Origin: Robertkochia sediminum
Lineage (GTDB): Bacteria; Bacteroidota; Bacteroidia; Flavobacteriales; Flavobacteriaceae
Assembly: GCF_016786255.1 (NCBI RefSeq)
Contig: NZ_JADMKT010000062.1
Location: forward strand, 62,001 to 126,000
Direction: 5' to 3'
Length of the DNA: 64,000 nucleotides
Position numbers and translations under genes: made by a program
The notes under the pieces: model-generated
Database searches by the model: none
Told to the model about the DNA's origin: nothing
What the model saw: only the letters and a program-made list of their open reading frames with translations
Shown: piece by piece, positions 17,724 to 25,834 of the stretch
How the letters are laid out: each line of letters opens with the position of its first letter
How positions within the stretch are numbered: the first letter of the stretch is position 1

Positions 17724-19787
17724 TTAATTCTCAGGATAGGTTGCTTGCCCACTTTGAGTAACATTAATTGTGTTACCTTTACCATATTGTTGAGCATTGA
17801 ATATATTATGATTACCTGTCTGATAAAGTGTGTTCGTGTTTGATGCTCCATTTTGAATTAAGAATGCATTGTTTGCGTTACCCTCTTCTTGCGTCATAGT
17901 ATTCACATTACGACCTTCACCGTCATATACCGTATCCAACTGCTCAACCTCAGCAAAGTTATTCTCTCCCATATACTGATAAATAGTACTAGTTTGTTCC
18001 ATACCTTTTTGTGAGACCCAAGCAGTATTAGAATATCCTTGTGTTCCTTGATTAATAGTACTTGTGTTCCCACTATCCTCCTGATACACCCAAGCACTGT
18101 TATTATCACCGTCAATTTGGTTAATAGTACTTGTGTTAGAACCAGATTGTTCTACATAGGCATAATTTCCATACCCTCCAGTCTGAGTTACGGTACTGGT
18201 GTTCGAACCAACTTGATTGACATCTGCCTTATTACCTTTTAAAACTTGATTTTCATCCTCATCTAAGCTACCATCCTTTTGAGTAATCGTGCTTGTATTT
18301 GAACCACTTTGAGTCACCTCAGCTGAATTACCTAAAGCTCCTTCAATTTGATCAATTGTATTGATATTAGTCCCTGTTTGTTCTACAGTCGCTGAATTTT
18401 GCTGACCGTTTTGAGTAATAACACTAGTATCATCAAAATTTTGACGGACCTCTATAAAGTTGCTTGTACCAGTTTGAGTAGTGGTACTCTCATTAGAAAA
18501 TTCATTATCGCCTGAAGAATCAGTAAGAAGTGCAGGATCTTGATCTACAGCAAGAGTGTAATCCTGGTAAATATTTACTGTGTTATCATTTCCCATTTGA
18601 TCAGCATCGGCCCAATTGTTAGATCCAGTTTGCTCGACATATGCATCATTACCCATATCATCAGCACTACCTTTTTGTTCAATATCACTCATATTGTATT
18701 CTCCAACTTGCTTCACCACAGCTGCGTTATCAAAGTCCAGCTGCAGAATATTGCTAGTATTATCATCACCGTATTGAATCGCTCCTGCATAATTCCCTTC
18801 AGCAGCTTCTGGACCTAAATAAACATTATTATCATACGATAGTCCATCTGGACTAAATTCGGCTCCTTGTTGAATAGTACTGTTATTATTTGCACCTCTA
18901 TACAATTTAGTCGCATCACCCTGTGATGTTTCTTGGCCTGCTTGATATGACCAAGCTGTATTGGAATCACCACCTTGCAAAATAGTTGAAGAAGAATAAT
19001 CTCCTCCAATTTTCACATTGGCTTGATTGTTATCTCCTTCCTGAGTCAAAAAGGCATCATTTTCACTTCCTGAAATATCCACATGATCAGAAAAACCAAG
19101 AGTGTTTCTAAAACCATCGCTTTGAGGGTCATTATTGTCTCTGAAAAAAGCACCATCAATATCTGCATCTTCACCAGATTCAGGTATCCAAGCACTCTCA
19201 TCATCCTCTATATTCACAGAGCCATCCTTTAATTTAGACTCATATGTATTGTTACCAGCTCCCTTTTGTCTTACATCAACATTATGATCTCTACCTGAAA
19301 GATCCACGGTAATAACATTACCACCTTCATTTGAATCTGGATTATCGTATTGAGTTATCTCGACTGTATTATCAGAAGCTGGATGAGCTCCTTCAGCATG
19401 AAATGTTGCAGGTTTACCAACAACTTCTATCAAAGCTACACTTCCTGTAGATTGAACGGCAGTATTTCCTTGTGTAACATCGACATTATTTCTAACTCCA
19501 CCTTGATAAACACTCGTGAAATTTCCAGTTCCATCCTGGTTCACGGTAGCATCGTTACCATCTTCAACATTCACATTATCACGTCTATCATCTGCCTTAT
19601 AAGCATCTTGGTTAATAAAAACCTCATTAGTGCCATTGGTGGCAGTAGTTCCTTTAACGTAAGGCTGAACGCCCACTTCGCCTTCACCAGGATAGGGCAC
19701 CCTTCTTGCATCATTTTGCTGCTTCTCTTGGGCAGACAATGCAAATGTCATTAATAGCGCCGTGGCACCTAAAATCACTTTTTTCAT
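17724..19787 (-). CDS. Giant major curlin (CsgA-like amyloid subunit)
   Basis: A 687-residue secreted protein with a signal peptide (MKKVILGATALLMTFALSAQ) and curlin repeats along nearly the whole length, roughly twenty or more Q-x-G-x-x-N units, for example TVNQDGTGNFTSVYQ, LTQEGDNNQANVKI, VEQTGSNNWADADQMG, VTQSGSNTSTITQ, VEQSGSNTSTINQIDG and LYQTGNHNIFNAQQYG. E. coli CsgA has five repeats in 151 residues. The sequence is strongly acidic (many DD, ED and DG inserts), which could bind cations in seawater. Residues about 435-620 are the most regular; there the DNA units also look alike, pointing to recent duplication. Base composition is visibly more A+T-rich than the neighbouring genes. It is first in the curli operon and would form the fibre body. 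Confidence 0.9.
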   Translation of the reverse strand: MKKVILGATALLMTFALSAQEKQQNDARRVPYPGEGEVGVQPYVKGTTATNGTNEVFINQDAYKADDRRDNVNVEDGNDATVNQDGTGNFTSVYQGGVRNNVDVTQGNTAVQSTGSVALIEVVGKPATFHAEGAHPASDNTVEITQYDNPDSNEGGNVITVDLSGRDHNVDVRQKGAGNNTYESKLKDGSVNIEDDESAWIPESGEDADIDGAFFRDNNDPQSDGFRNTLGFSDHVDISGSENDAFLTQEGDNNQANVKIGGDYSSSTILQGGDSNTAWSYQAGQETSQGDATKLYRGANNNSTIQQGAEFSPDGLSYDNNVYLGPEAAEGNYAGAIQYGDDNTSNILQLDFDNAAVVKQVGEYNMSDIEQKGSADDMGNDAYVEQTGSNNWADADQMGNDNTVNIYQDYTLAVDQDPALLTDSSGDNEFSNESTTTQTGTSNFIEVRQNFDDTSVITQNGQQNSATVEQTGTNINTIDQIEGALGNSAEVTQSGSNTSTITQKDGSLDEDENQVLKGNKADVNQVGSNTSTVTQTGGYGNYAYVEQSGSNTSTINQIDGDNNSAWVYQEDSGNTSTINQGTQGYSNTAWVSQKGMEQTSTIYQYMGENNFAEVEQLDTVYDGEGRNVNTMTQEEGNANNAFLIQNGASNTNTLYQTGNHNIFNAQQYGKGNTINVTQSGQATYPEN

Positions 19788-19879
19788 AAAGCTTACTTAA
19801 TTTAAAGATTAGTACTAGTTATTAAATTCTCTTTTTGGCGCTATCGATCAATTCAATCCAAGGGGTTGGACTGCTGGCT

Positions 19880-19959
19880 GGGGGATCACATAGACGCCAT
19901 GCCGGATGCTAAAGCCGACAGACTAACAACTAATGGTGGGGGATATACCATAAAGGGGG
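19880..19959. promoter_or_regulatory. Candidate regulator sites upstream of the major curlin gene (G5 tracts)
   Basis: Three direct copies of GGGGGA followed by T or G lie 93-172 bp before the curlin start: GGGGGATC (from 19880), GGGGGATA (from 19938) and GGGGGAGT (from 19955). The last two are 17 bp apart. G5 tracts are rare elsewhere in this intergenic region. No TAnnTTTG promoter was found on the minus strand here, which would fit a promoter needing an activator. This is a suggestion only. Confidence 0.3.
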
Positions 19960-20263
19960 AGTGTAAGCATTAAAAAAGCTCAACGTAAGATTGGGTGGGC
20001 GCCCTTCATAATTCGCTACAGCTCTGTGTGGTAGCCTCCTTATTTCAGGCTTCCCGAATATAGAATCGAATAGACGATATTCCATAAGAAATAGATGAAA
20101 TGTCAATTTTATCTTTCTTTCGATGAACTGCATATTGCATTTCTTTTCTTACAAAATGAAATTGTGGATACCCGTAACGTTTTTGGATATGAAAAGGCGT
20201 AACAAAGTCCAACTGAAGGTTATTCTTTTGGACAAAATATACGTTTTAAACAACCCCATCCGT

Positions 20264-20304
20264 CCTTGCCTTCCGCAAGGACACCTTCCCCTCGAAGGGG
20301 AAGG
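20264..20304. repeat. Compound palindromic element, second copy
   Basis: CCTTGC...GCAAGG (20264-20280) is followed by CCTTCCCCT-CGA-AGGGGAAGG (20284-20304, perfect 9-bp arms). It shares the AAGGGGAAGG core and two-hairpin layout with 12945-12984. Confidence 0.75.
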
Positions 20305-20642
20305 AGATCGTTGTTTGATCGAACGTTGTACTTAGTAAATGGTCGAACCATTAAGCGTAGTGACCCTCCTTCACTGAAGCTACAGAGGACGAAGAGGTGA
20401 ATAGGCGAAACTGCAAAATCGCTGAATTGCTGAATTGCCGAGTCGCGAAGAGGTGAATAAAGGCTATAGTAGGCGCAAGACTAAATGATATGAGAAAGCG
20501 AAATCGCCCACAGAGTACGCAGGTCAGGATCCACTGGACGAAGTTGCCGCATGGAGCCAAGTGCTGTTTGAGGCAAGCTTAGCTTGACGAGTTCAGCTGG
20601 CTTAGACTACAAGGCGTAAGTGGATGACCGAGAGCTCAGTGC

Positions 20643-20690
20643 TAGACTTTTTTGTTACTTTTTGTGGCAATGACAAAAAGTAAAAGTCTA
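20643..20690 (-). terminator. Terminator of pyruvate kinase, long interrupted stem
   Basis: TTACTTTTTGT (20655-20665) pairs with ACAAAAAGTAA (20673-20683), extended outside by TAGACTT (20643-20649) and AAGTCTA (20684-20690) after a 5-nt bulge. The stem includes the stop codon of the pyruvate kinase gene. Confidence 0.75.
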
Positions 20691-22496
20691 CTCTATTCTT
20701 GGCAACATCCGTTCTTTCTTGCTTCGGAACTTCTCGGTTTCTTTCAGGATAGAATCCAAAAGTTTGATGGCATCTATAATATAAGGTCCCTTATTCAGCA
20801 TCACGCATTCCGCTTGCAGGGAGTTGGTGGCATCGGTGATCTCCGACCGCGAAGGCAATCCTTTTTTGGCGAGGTTTTCCAATACCTGGGTGGCCCAGGT
20901 TACGGGCACATGGGCAGCCCCACAGAGCGCGAGAATCTCTTCCTGAATGAGCCCCATATGCTGCCATCCGGTTTCCACCGCCAGGTCACCCCGGGCGATC
21001 ATCACCCCGATCTTTTTCTTACGCATGGCCCTGGCTAGGATCTCATAAAGGTGGTCGTAAGCCTTTCCCGTTTCGATCTTCAGGATCACTCCTATAGATT
21101 GTAAAACATCCAACTGCTCCAGTTCATACAGGAGGTCTTCCACATCCTTTGCGGAATTCACAAAAGAGAAATTCACAACATCGGCGTGTTGGGCGATAAA
21201 CTTCAGGTCTTCCCGGTCTTTATCGGTGAGTCCGCGTACCTTAAGATCTGAATCCGGAAAATTGATGCCCTTTTCCGACTTGAGCCAGGAACCGTTTTCT
21301 CTGGTACGGGTAATCTCTGCCGTAAATCCGTCTTCTTCTACTTCCCTGATCACCCCTTCGATCTTACCGTCGTCGAACAAAACGCGTTCGCCTGCTCTCA
21401 GACTCTTAAACACCTCAGGCATCTGGCAGGGCACCAGGGCGGGTTGGGTAAGGGTGCCGTCCCAGGCCTTAACCGCATTGCGTCCCACTTGATCGGGACC
21501 GGTGACTTTGAGCATTTGTCCCGTTTTCAGGAGTAATGGCCGTTCGGCTCTTGGTAATTCTCCCACATCACTTACGAGTCCGTCCTTTTTATGCAGGGCC
21601 GTTCCCGTGCGTATGTATGATGTTTTATAGAGGTAGGCCTTCACCATTCCCGGGGTGACCTCTGCCACCTCCAATTGCCTTTTCTTACCGCGCTCATCTT
21701 TAAAAGACACCTTATCGCCCACCGCCAGGTTTTCAAGTAGGTGAACACTTACCGGCAGGACGTTCGAAGGGGAATTTTCCTGTAGCTTTCTTTTGAGCAA
21801 TACCGTTGCCGGTTTTACAACGTGTCCGCCCTCATCTTTTTTGGGAGAGAACTTACGCACCCGCATTCCGGCCTCTAAGACCCCGGTACGGATCTTAGGT
21901 CCCGATAGGTCCATAGCAATACGAACGGTCTTGCCCATTTTCCGGGCTTCCTCCCGCACGTTATTGATGATCTTTAGCCATACCTCGGGATTGTCGTGGG
22001 CACAGTTTACCCGGGCACAATCCATTCCCGCCTCCAGCATTTGCCGCACCAGTTCGGGGTGATAGGCCGACTCGGTGGGTTGGGTAACCATGATGCTTAC
22101 CCTTCGTCCCTCGACAACATCCCCCAAAAGGTCGCGACTGTGTTGCTCCATAAGCGCTTTCGACCTATCGGCAGAGGTAACTCCATCGACCTCAAAGGTC
22201 GTAACCTGCCCGAGTAAACTTTCGAGGAGGCGTTTGCTGTGAAGGAGGGAACTCATCACGTGCCCTTCGGCATGTGAAAATCCGGTGATCCCCAGGTCAC
22301 GCAGAATGCGCTGAAGGTTTGTTAGATTAAATTTGCGAAAGGTGGTATAGTGAATGAGGTTTACCGCACTTTCCCGATAGCTGCTATCGACCTTTTCCAA
22401 ACCTTCATGGCGGTCGTTAACAGCTTTTTCCAGGCGGGCGATGATCTCCTCCAGTCGGGCAATAGCCCCTTTAATTATTTTCTTATCAATTTCCAT
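20688..22496 (-). CDS. Atypical pyruvate kinase with N-terminal extension
   Basis: Pyruvate kinase converts phosphoenolpyruvate and ADP to pyruvate and ATP. The catalytic barrel is recognisable from about residue 130 (VSIMVTQPTESAYHPELVRQ, ARVNCAHDNPEVW, MDLSGPKIRTGV, EKGINFPDSDL, IGVILKIETGKAYDHL, IGVMIARGDLAVETGW, PSRSEITDATNS). Departures from the usual enzyme: a 130-residue helical N-terminal domain, a long insertion in the B-domain region, PVTWATQVLENL in place of the normal PVIxATQMLES block, and no allosteric C-terminal domain. The ADP/PEP-site Lys of the GVILKIET strand and the metal-binding Glu are kept, so activity is plausible. Regulation would differ from fructose-bisphosphate-activated forms. 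It is a single gene. Confidence 0.88.
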   Translation of the reverse strand: MEIDKKIIKGAIARLEEIIARLEKAVNDRHEGLEKVDSSYRESAVNLIHYTTFRKFNLTNLQRILRDLGITGFSHAEGHVMSSLLHSKRLLESLLGQVTTFEVDGVTSADRSKALMEQHSRDLLGDVVEGRRVSIMVTQPTESAYHPELVRQMLEAGMDCARVNCAHDNPEVWLKIINNVREEARKMGKTVRIAMDLSGPKIRTGVLEAGMRVRKFSPKKDEGGHVVKPATVLLKRKLQENSPSNVLPVSVHLLENLAVGDKVSFKDERGKKRQLEVAEVTPGMVKAYLYKTSYIRTGTALHKKDGLVSDVGELPRAERPLLLKTGQMLKVTGPDQVGRNAVKAWDGTLTQPALVPCQMPEVFKSLRAGERVLFDDGKIEGVIREVEEDGFTAEITRTRENGSWLKSEKGINFPDSDLKVRGLTDKDREDLKFIAQHADVVNFSFVNSAKDVEDLLYELEQLDVLQSIGVILKIETGKAYDHLYEILARAMRKKKIGVMIARGDLAVETGWQHMGLIQEEILALCGAAHVPVTWATQVLENLAKKGLPSRSEITDATNSLQAECVMLNKGPYIIDAIKLLDSILKETEKFRSKKERMLPRIE

Positions 22497-22651
22497 AATA
22501 CGATGTTTGGAAGGTAATGATAAGGGGTCCTATAAAGGTACCAACTTCCCCGGCAATGGCGAAAATTCCTATATTAAATTTTGGTGCACTATGGTGTGAT
22601 CCAACCCATAGCACTATGATGTAGAAGAATAAGGAAGGTAGGTCTGCGAGA

Positions 22652-23227
22652 TCAGGATCCTCTCCCGGTAAACGAGGTGGCCAGCCCTTCAAGTGTTTCC
22701 ACCGGAAAGTCGGTTGTTGTTCGTGCACCTCTGAGTGCCAGTTCCGGATGTTCAAGCAATCGGGCTTCTTTGATATGTATCTTCGACCATTTTGTGGACC
22801 CGGGCAGGGGCGGACTCACCCTCCACCCCCATAGGCGGCCATGGGTAGCCTGAAAGGTGATGGTATGTTCGTCATGCTTCAGTTGAAAGCGTATTTCGGC
22901 CAGGGCACAGTCTTCAGGAAAATCATACAGGGTATCTTCGGCCAGTGGCATATCACGCTCTTCACACAATTCGACACCATTGCTCTCTTCCCCCTCAAAC
23001 CGCCAATATTTTCCGTGGTTCATAAAATACCTGACCTGTGCATCGAGCTTATTGGCCATCTCCGATTCGAGGAGTCCGCCAAGAATGCGAAGTAATCGCA
23101 TTTCCGACTTCCGGAAAGTACCGCGATGAAAGGTAGGAAGGGTATTGCGCATACTCTCGTATAGGGCGAGTCCGCAAAAGAGCACGATCAGGCCGAGAAT
23201 AAGGGGTATAAGGAAAAGTAGTCCCAT
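22652..23227 (-). CDS. Membrane-anchored protein of unknown function
   Basis: A 191-residue protein with one N-terminal membrane segment (LLFLIPLILGLIVLFCGLAL) and a soluble domain (about 40-190) rich in charged residues (RKSEMRLLRILGGLLESEMA, then RFEGEESNGVELCEERDM and IRFQLKHDEHTITFQATHG). No family is recognised. It lies 155 bp upstream of pyruvate kinase on the same strand, so linkage is possible but not implied. Confidence 0.7.
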   Translation of the reverse strand: MGLLFLIPLILGLIVLFCGLALYESMRNTLPTFHRGTFRKSEMRLLRILGGLLESEMANKLDAQVRYFMNHGKYWRFEGEESNGVELCEERDMPLAEDTLYDFPEDCALAEIRFQLKHDEHTITFQATHGRLWGWRVSPPLPGSTKWSKIHIKEARLLEHPELALRGARTTTDFPVETLEGLATSFTGRGS

Positions 23228-23459
23228 GGTTTCTAAAACTTACGCCAACTTACACACCTGCAATTCAGCGTATTAATTGGGTAATGCATCGATTAAAAAT
23301 ACAGAAAATTCCTCTAAAAAAACAAATCTGTAAGGATTAACCGAGTGGTTTAGTTAAGAGCCCCATAGCTTACTTATGCCTACAAAATTCAGAATATAGT
23401 GCATTTTTATTCGTATCTTGTTGGTAATTAACTTTTTACGAACCAATAAACAAAACACT

Positions 23460-23621
23460 ATGTTACGCTGGACCATTATTTTTGTGATCCTGGCCATTGT
23501 GGCCGCGATCTTCGGATTTGGAGGCATCGCTGAAGGTGCTGCCGGTATCGCTAAGATCCTGTTCTTTATTTTCCTGGTACTTTTTATTATCTCTATTGTC
23601 ACCGGAAAAAGAAGGGTATAA
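23460..23621 (+). CDS. DUF1328 (YtjA/UPF0391) small membrane protein
   Basis: A 53-residue protein with two membrane helices: [20 protein letters not shown] and [20 protein letters not shown], joined by [12 protein letters not shown], the hallmark Gly-rich turn of this family. The ATG at 23460 is chosen because it matches the family N-terminus; an upstream in-frame start adds a non-conserved leader. These proteins are stress-induced in proteobacteria but have no defined function. A terminator follows 43 bp after the stop. Confidence 0.88.
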   Translation: MLRWTIIFVILAIVAAIFGFGGIAEGAAGIAKILFFIFLVLFIISIVTGKRRV

Positions 23622-23663
23622 TCTTCAACATCATTTGGCATGGATAGGAGCCAAAAAAATGAG

Positions 23664-23700
23664 TGGTGGCCGCTGCGGGTGTGCCACCATTTTCTTTTTT
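23664..23700 (+). terminator. Rho-independent terminator of the DUF1328 gene
   Basis: TGGTGGC (23664-23670) pairs with GCCACCA (23683-23689), followed by TTTTCTTTTTT. Confidence 0.8.
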
Positions 23701-23745
23701 ATTATTCTGTATTGGCTGCTGGGGTACGTATTTGAGATGTTTTAA

Positions 23746-24342
23746 TGAGAGTCAAGAGGCAAGAACAAAGAGCAAACAGGCAAGAACAAAGAGCAAAGAG
23801 GCAAGATTAAAGACAGTTTTGAGGTAATCTATGGGCCACACGGTCCTATTGCTTCGCTATCACCCCAAGGGACAGTGTCGCCTTTTCACCTTCAGACGCC
23901 CTTTCTCGGGAAAACCATCCCGCCCTAACGGGAGTTCTTTCGGTAGGCAGAGCCTCCTTGAGAAGGAAGGAAGAAATTACGACTGCTAAAGGATGTAATA
24001 ATAACTTTGCCGACGTTTAAAGCGTTGACGAAAGGGGTTATTTCCCGTCTGCCCATATACACATTTCCTTACCTTTCAAAGATTGCCACGTCGGAGTTTT
24101 GCTCCCCCTCGCAAAGACATCAACTCCCTATTGCATCGACCGAAGCTTTAGCGAAGGTTGACTTCCCTACCTCCCTACTTCCCTACTTCCCTACTTCCCT
24201 ACTTCCCTACTTCCCTACTTCCCTACTTCCCTACTTCCCTACTTCCCTACCTCCCCACCTCCCCGCCTACCCTCCAACTTCCTCACAACCACCTGGCATT
24301 CAGCACCCCACCAAAAAAAATATCACCTTAAATCCCACCTAC
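23746..24342. other. Intergenic region of simple repeats before hemN
   Basis: No gene is seen. 23753-23815 is a purine-rich tandem (GCAAGAACAAAGAGCAAA words, two to three degenerate copies). 23860-23990 holds short inverted repeats resembling the palindromic elements at 12945 and 20264 in degenerate form. 24162-24250 is the CTTCCCTA array. Confidence 0.75.
24162..24250. repeat. Tandem octamer CTTCCCTA array
   Basis: About eleven head-to-tail copies of CTTCCCTA, mostly perfect, with CTCCCTAC variants at the edges. The same unit as at 7442-7560. Confidence 0.92.
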
Positions 24343-24387
24343 ATGACATATGTCATAGGATGCGGGCGCCTTGCGGTGGTAATTTTA
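24343..24387 (+). promoter_or_regulatory. Fnr-type site and promoter of hemN
   Basis: ATGACATATGTCAT (24343-24356) is a perfect 14-bp palindrome. A -7-like element TAATTTTA (24380-24387) starts 30.5 bp from its centre, which puts the site near -42 relative to the expected start of transcription, the class II activator position. Three sites with the same half-site and spacing occur at 32247, 34688 and 35712. Confidence 0.78.
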
Positions 24388-24403
24388 CCCCAAATTGCCA
24401 ATC

Positions 24404-25768
24404 ATGAGTATCCGTTTAATTGACAAGTACAATGTGCCGGGGCCCAGGTATACCAGTTACCCAACGGTACCTTACTGGGATGGCTCTGGCTTTAATGAAG
24501 ACCTTTGGAAAACACTTTCCAAGCAAACCTTCAAAGCAACCAATGCTTTAGAAGGGATCAGTCTGTATATCCACTTACCGTATTGCGAAAGCATGTGTAC
24601 GTTTTGCGGTTGCCACAAGCGCATTACCACAAGACACGATGTGGAGTCTCCTTATATTGAAGCCGTACTTAAAGAATGGAAGCTTTACGTTGACCTTTTT
24701 GGCGAAACCCCGGTGATCAAAGAGATCCACCTGGGCGGAGGTACCCCCACCTTTTTTTCTGCTAAGAACCTGACGAGACTTATTGAAGGGATCTTTGAGC
24801 ACGCCACCCGTGCCGAAGACTATGAATTTAGCTTCGAAGGCCACCCTAACAACACCACCTACGAGCACCTCAAGGCGCTTCGCGAGGTTGGATTTACGCG
24901 GGTGAGCTTTGGGGTTCAGGACTACTCTCCAGTGGTTCAAAAGGCCATTAACCGTATTCAGCCTTACAACAAGGTGAAAAAGGTTACCGTATTGGCGAGA
25001 GATCTCGGGTACGAGTCTATAAGTCACGACTTGGTTTTTGGATTACCCTTCCAGCACCTGGGTGATATCGTAGACACCATCAACAAGACCATTCCACTCA
25101 TGCCGGACCGCATTGCTTTTTACAGCTATGCCCATGTACCATGGGTAAAAGGGAACGGCCAGCGCGGATTCGATGAGGCCGATATTCCTTCAGGAGAAAT
25201 GAAGCGACAGCTTTACGAAACAGGGAAAGCCCTGTTAAAGGAACTGGGGTATGTAGAGATCGGTATGGACCACTTTGCGCTACCTTCAGACGGCATGTAT
25301 AAGGCCATGGAGAACAACACCCTCCACAGGAATTTTATGGGCTACACCGCCTCCAAGACCTCTCTAATGATAGGACTGGGCGCTTCTAGTATAAGTGATA
25401 GCTGGACGGCATTCGCACAAAATGAAAAGAATATAGAGAAGTACATGACCAAGGTAGACCAGGGCAAGATCCCGGTGTACCGCGGCCATATTCTCAACGA
25501 GGAAGATCTCAAAATTCGCAAACACATTCTCAACCTGATGTGCCGTATGGAGACTTCCTGGAAAGATGAAAATCAGTATTTTGATTTACTTCCGGAAACC
25601 CTGTTGAAACTTGCTCCAATGGAGGAAGATGGCCTTATAGCCATAGGTAAGGATAACCTCAGGATAACGGAAGCCGGAAGGCCTTTTGTACGCAATGTGT
25701 GTATGGCCTTCGATCTGCGTTTACAACGCAATAACCCCGATACCAAGGTGTTCTCAATGACCATCTAA
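24404..25768 (+). CDS. hemN: Oxygen-independent coproporphyrinogen III oxidase (radical SAM)
   Basis: HemN decarboxylates coproporphyrinogen III to protoporphyrinogen IX without oxygen in haem synthesis. This 454-residue protein starts at ATG 24404 (MSIRLIDKYNVPGPRYTSYP, the family's N-terminal block). It has the radical SAM cluster motif YCESMCTFCGCHK, the LGGGTPTFF block, RVSFGVQDYSPVVQKAINRI, and GMDHFALP typical of true HemN rather than HemW. An Fnr-type palindrome lies directly upstream, matching the expected use at low oxygen, and the next genes in the convergent direction encode the haem-containing cbb3 oxidase. Confidence 0.95.
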   Translation: MSIRLIDKYNVPGPRYTSYPTVPYWDGSGFNEDLWKTLSKQTFKATNALEGISLYIHLPYCESMCTFCGCHKRITTRHDVESPYIEAVLKEWKLYVDLFGETPVIKEIHLGGGTPTFFSAKNLTRLIEGIFEHATRAEDYEFSFEGHPNNTTYEHLKALREVGFTRVSFGVQDYSPVVQKAINRIQPYNKVKKVTVLARDLGYESISHDLVFGLPFQHLGDIVDTINKTIPLMPDRIAFYSYAHVPWVKGNGQRGFDEADIPSGEMKRQLYETGKALLKELGYVEIGMDHFALPSDGMYKAMENNTLHRNFMGYTASKTSLMIGLGASSISDSWTAFAQNEKNIEKYMTKVDQGKIPVYRGHILNEEDLKIRKHILNLMCRMETSWKDENQYFDLLPETLLKLAPMEEDGLIAIGKDNLRITEAGRPFVRNVCMAFDLRLQRNNPDTKVFSMTI

Positions 25769-25797
25769 GTATCACGCAAGATCTCATCAATGGTTGG

Positions 25798-25834
25798 CTC
25801 CCCGCTCGGATTTTTTTTCGTCGGGGAGTTTTTT
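25798..25834 (+). terminator. Rho-independent terminator of hemN
   Basis: CTCCCCG (25798-25804) pairs with CGGGGAG (25822-25828), followed by six T. The loop itself contains a T8 run. Confidence 0.85.

Larger units (their letters stand above)
19788..20687. other. 900-bp intergenic region upstream of the curli operon
   Basis: No convincing gene is seen. The first 180 bp holds candidate control sites for the curli operon. A palindromic element lies at 20264-20304. From about 20395 to 20460 comes a degenerate repeat built on words such as GCTGAATT and GCGAAACTGC, related to 38500-38595 and 39870-39905. The stretch 20540-20640 leads into the pyruvate kinase terminator. Confidence 0.7.

Noticed and set aside
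17724-19787. The regularly repeated DNA considered as a CRISPR or satellite
   Set aside because: The frame is open throughout and translates into curlin repeats with a signal peptide.
20123-20335. A 70-codon frame upstream of the curli operon
   Set aside because: It runs through a palindromic element, and its composition and content show no protein-like features.
23659-23745. A 28-codon hydrophobic frame starting MSGGRCGCATIFFF
   Set aside because: It lies on top of a good terminator hairpin with a T-rich tail; the Phe run is the translation of the T tract.
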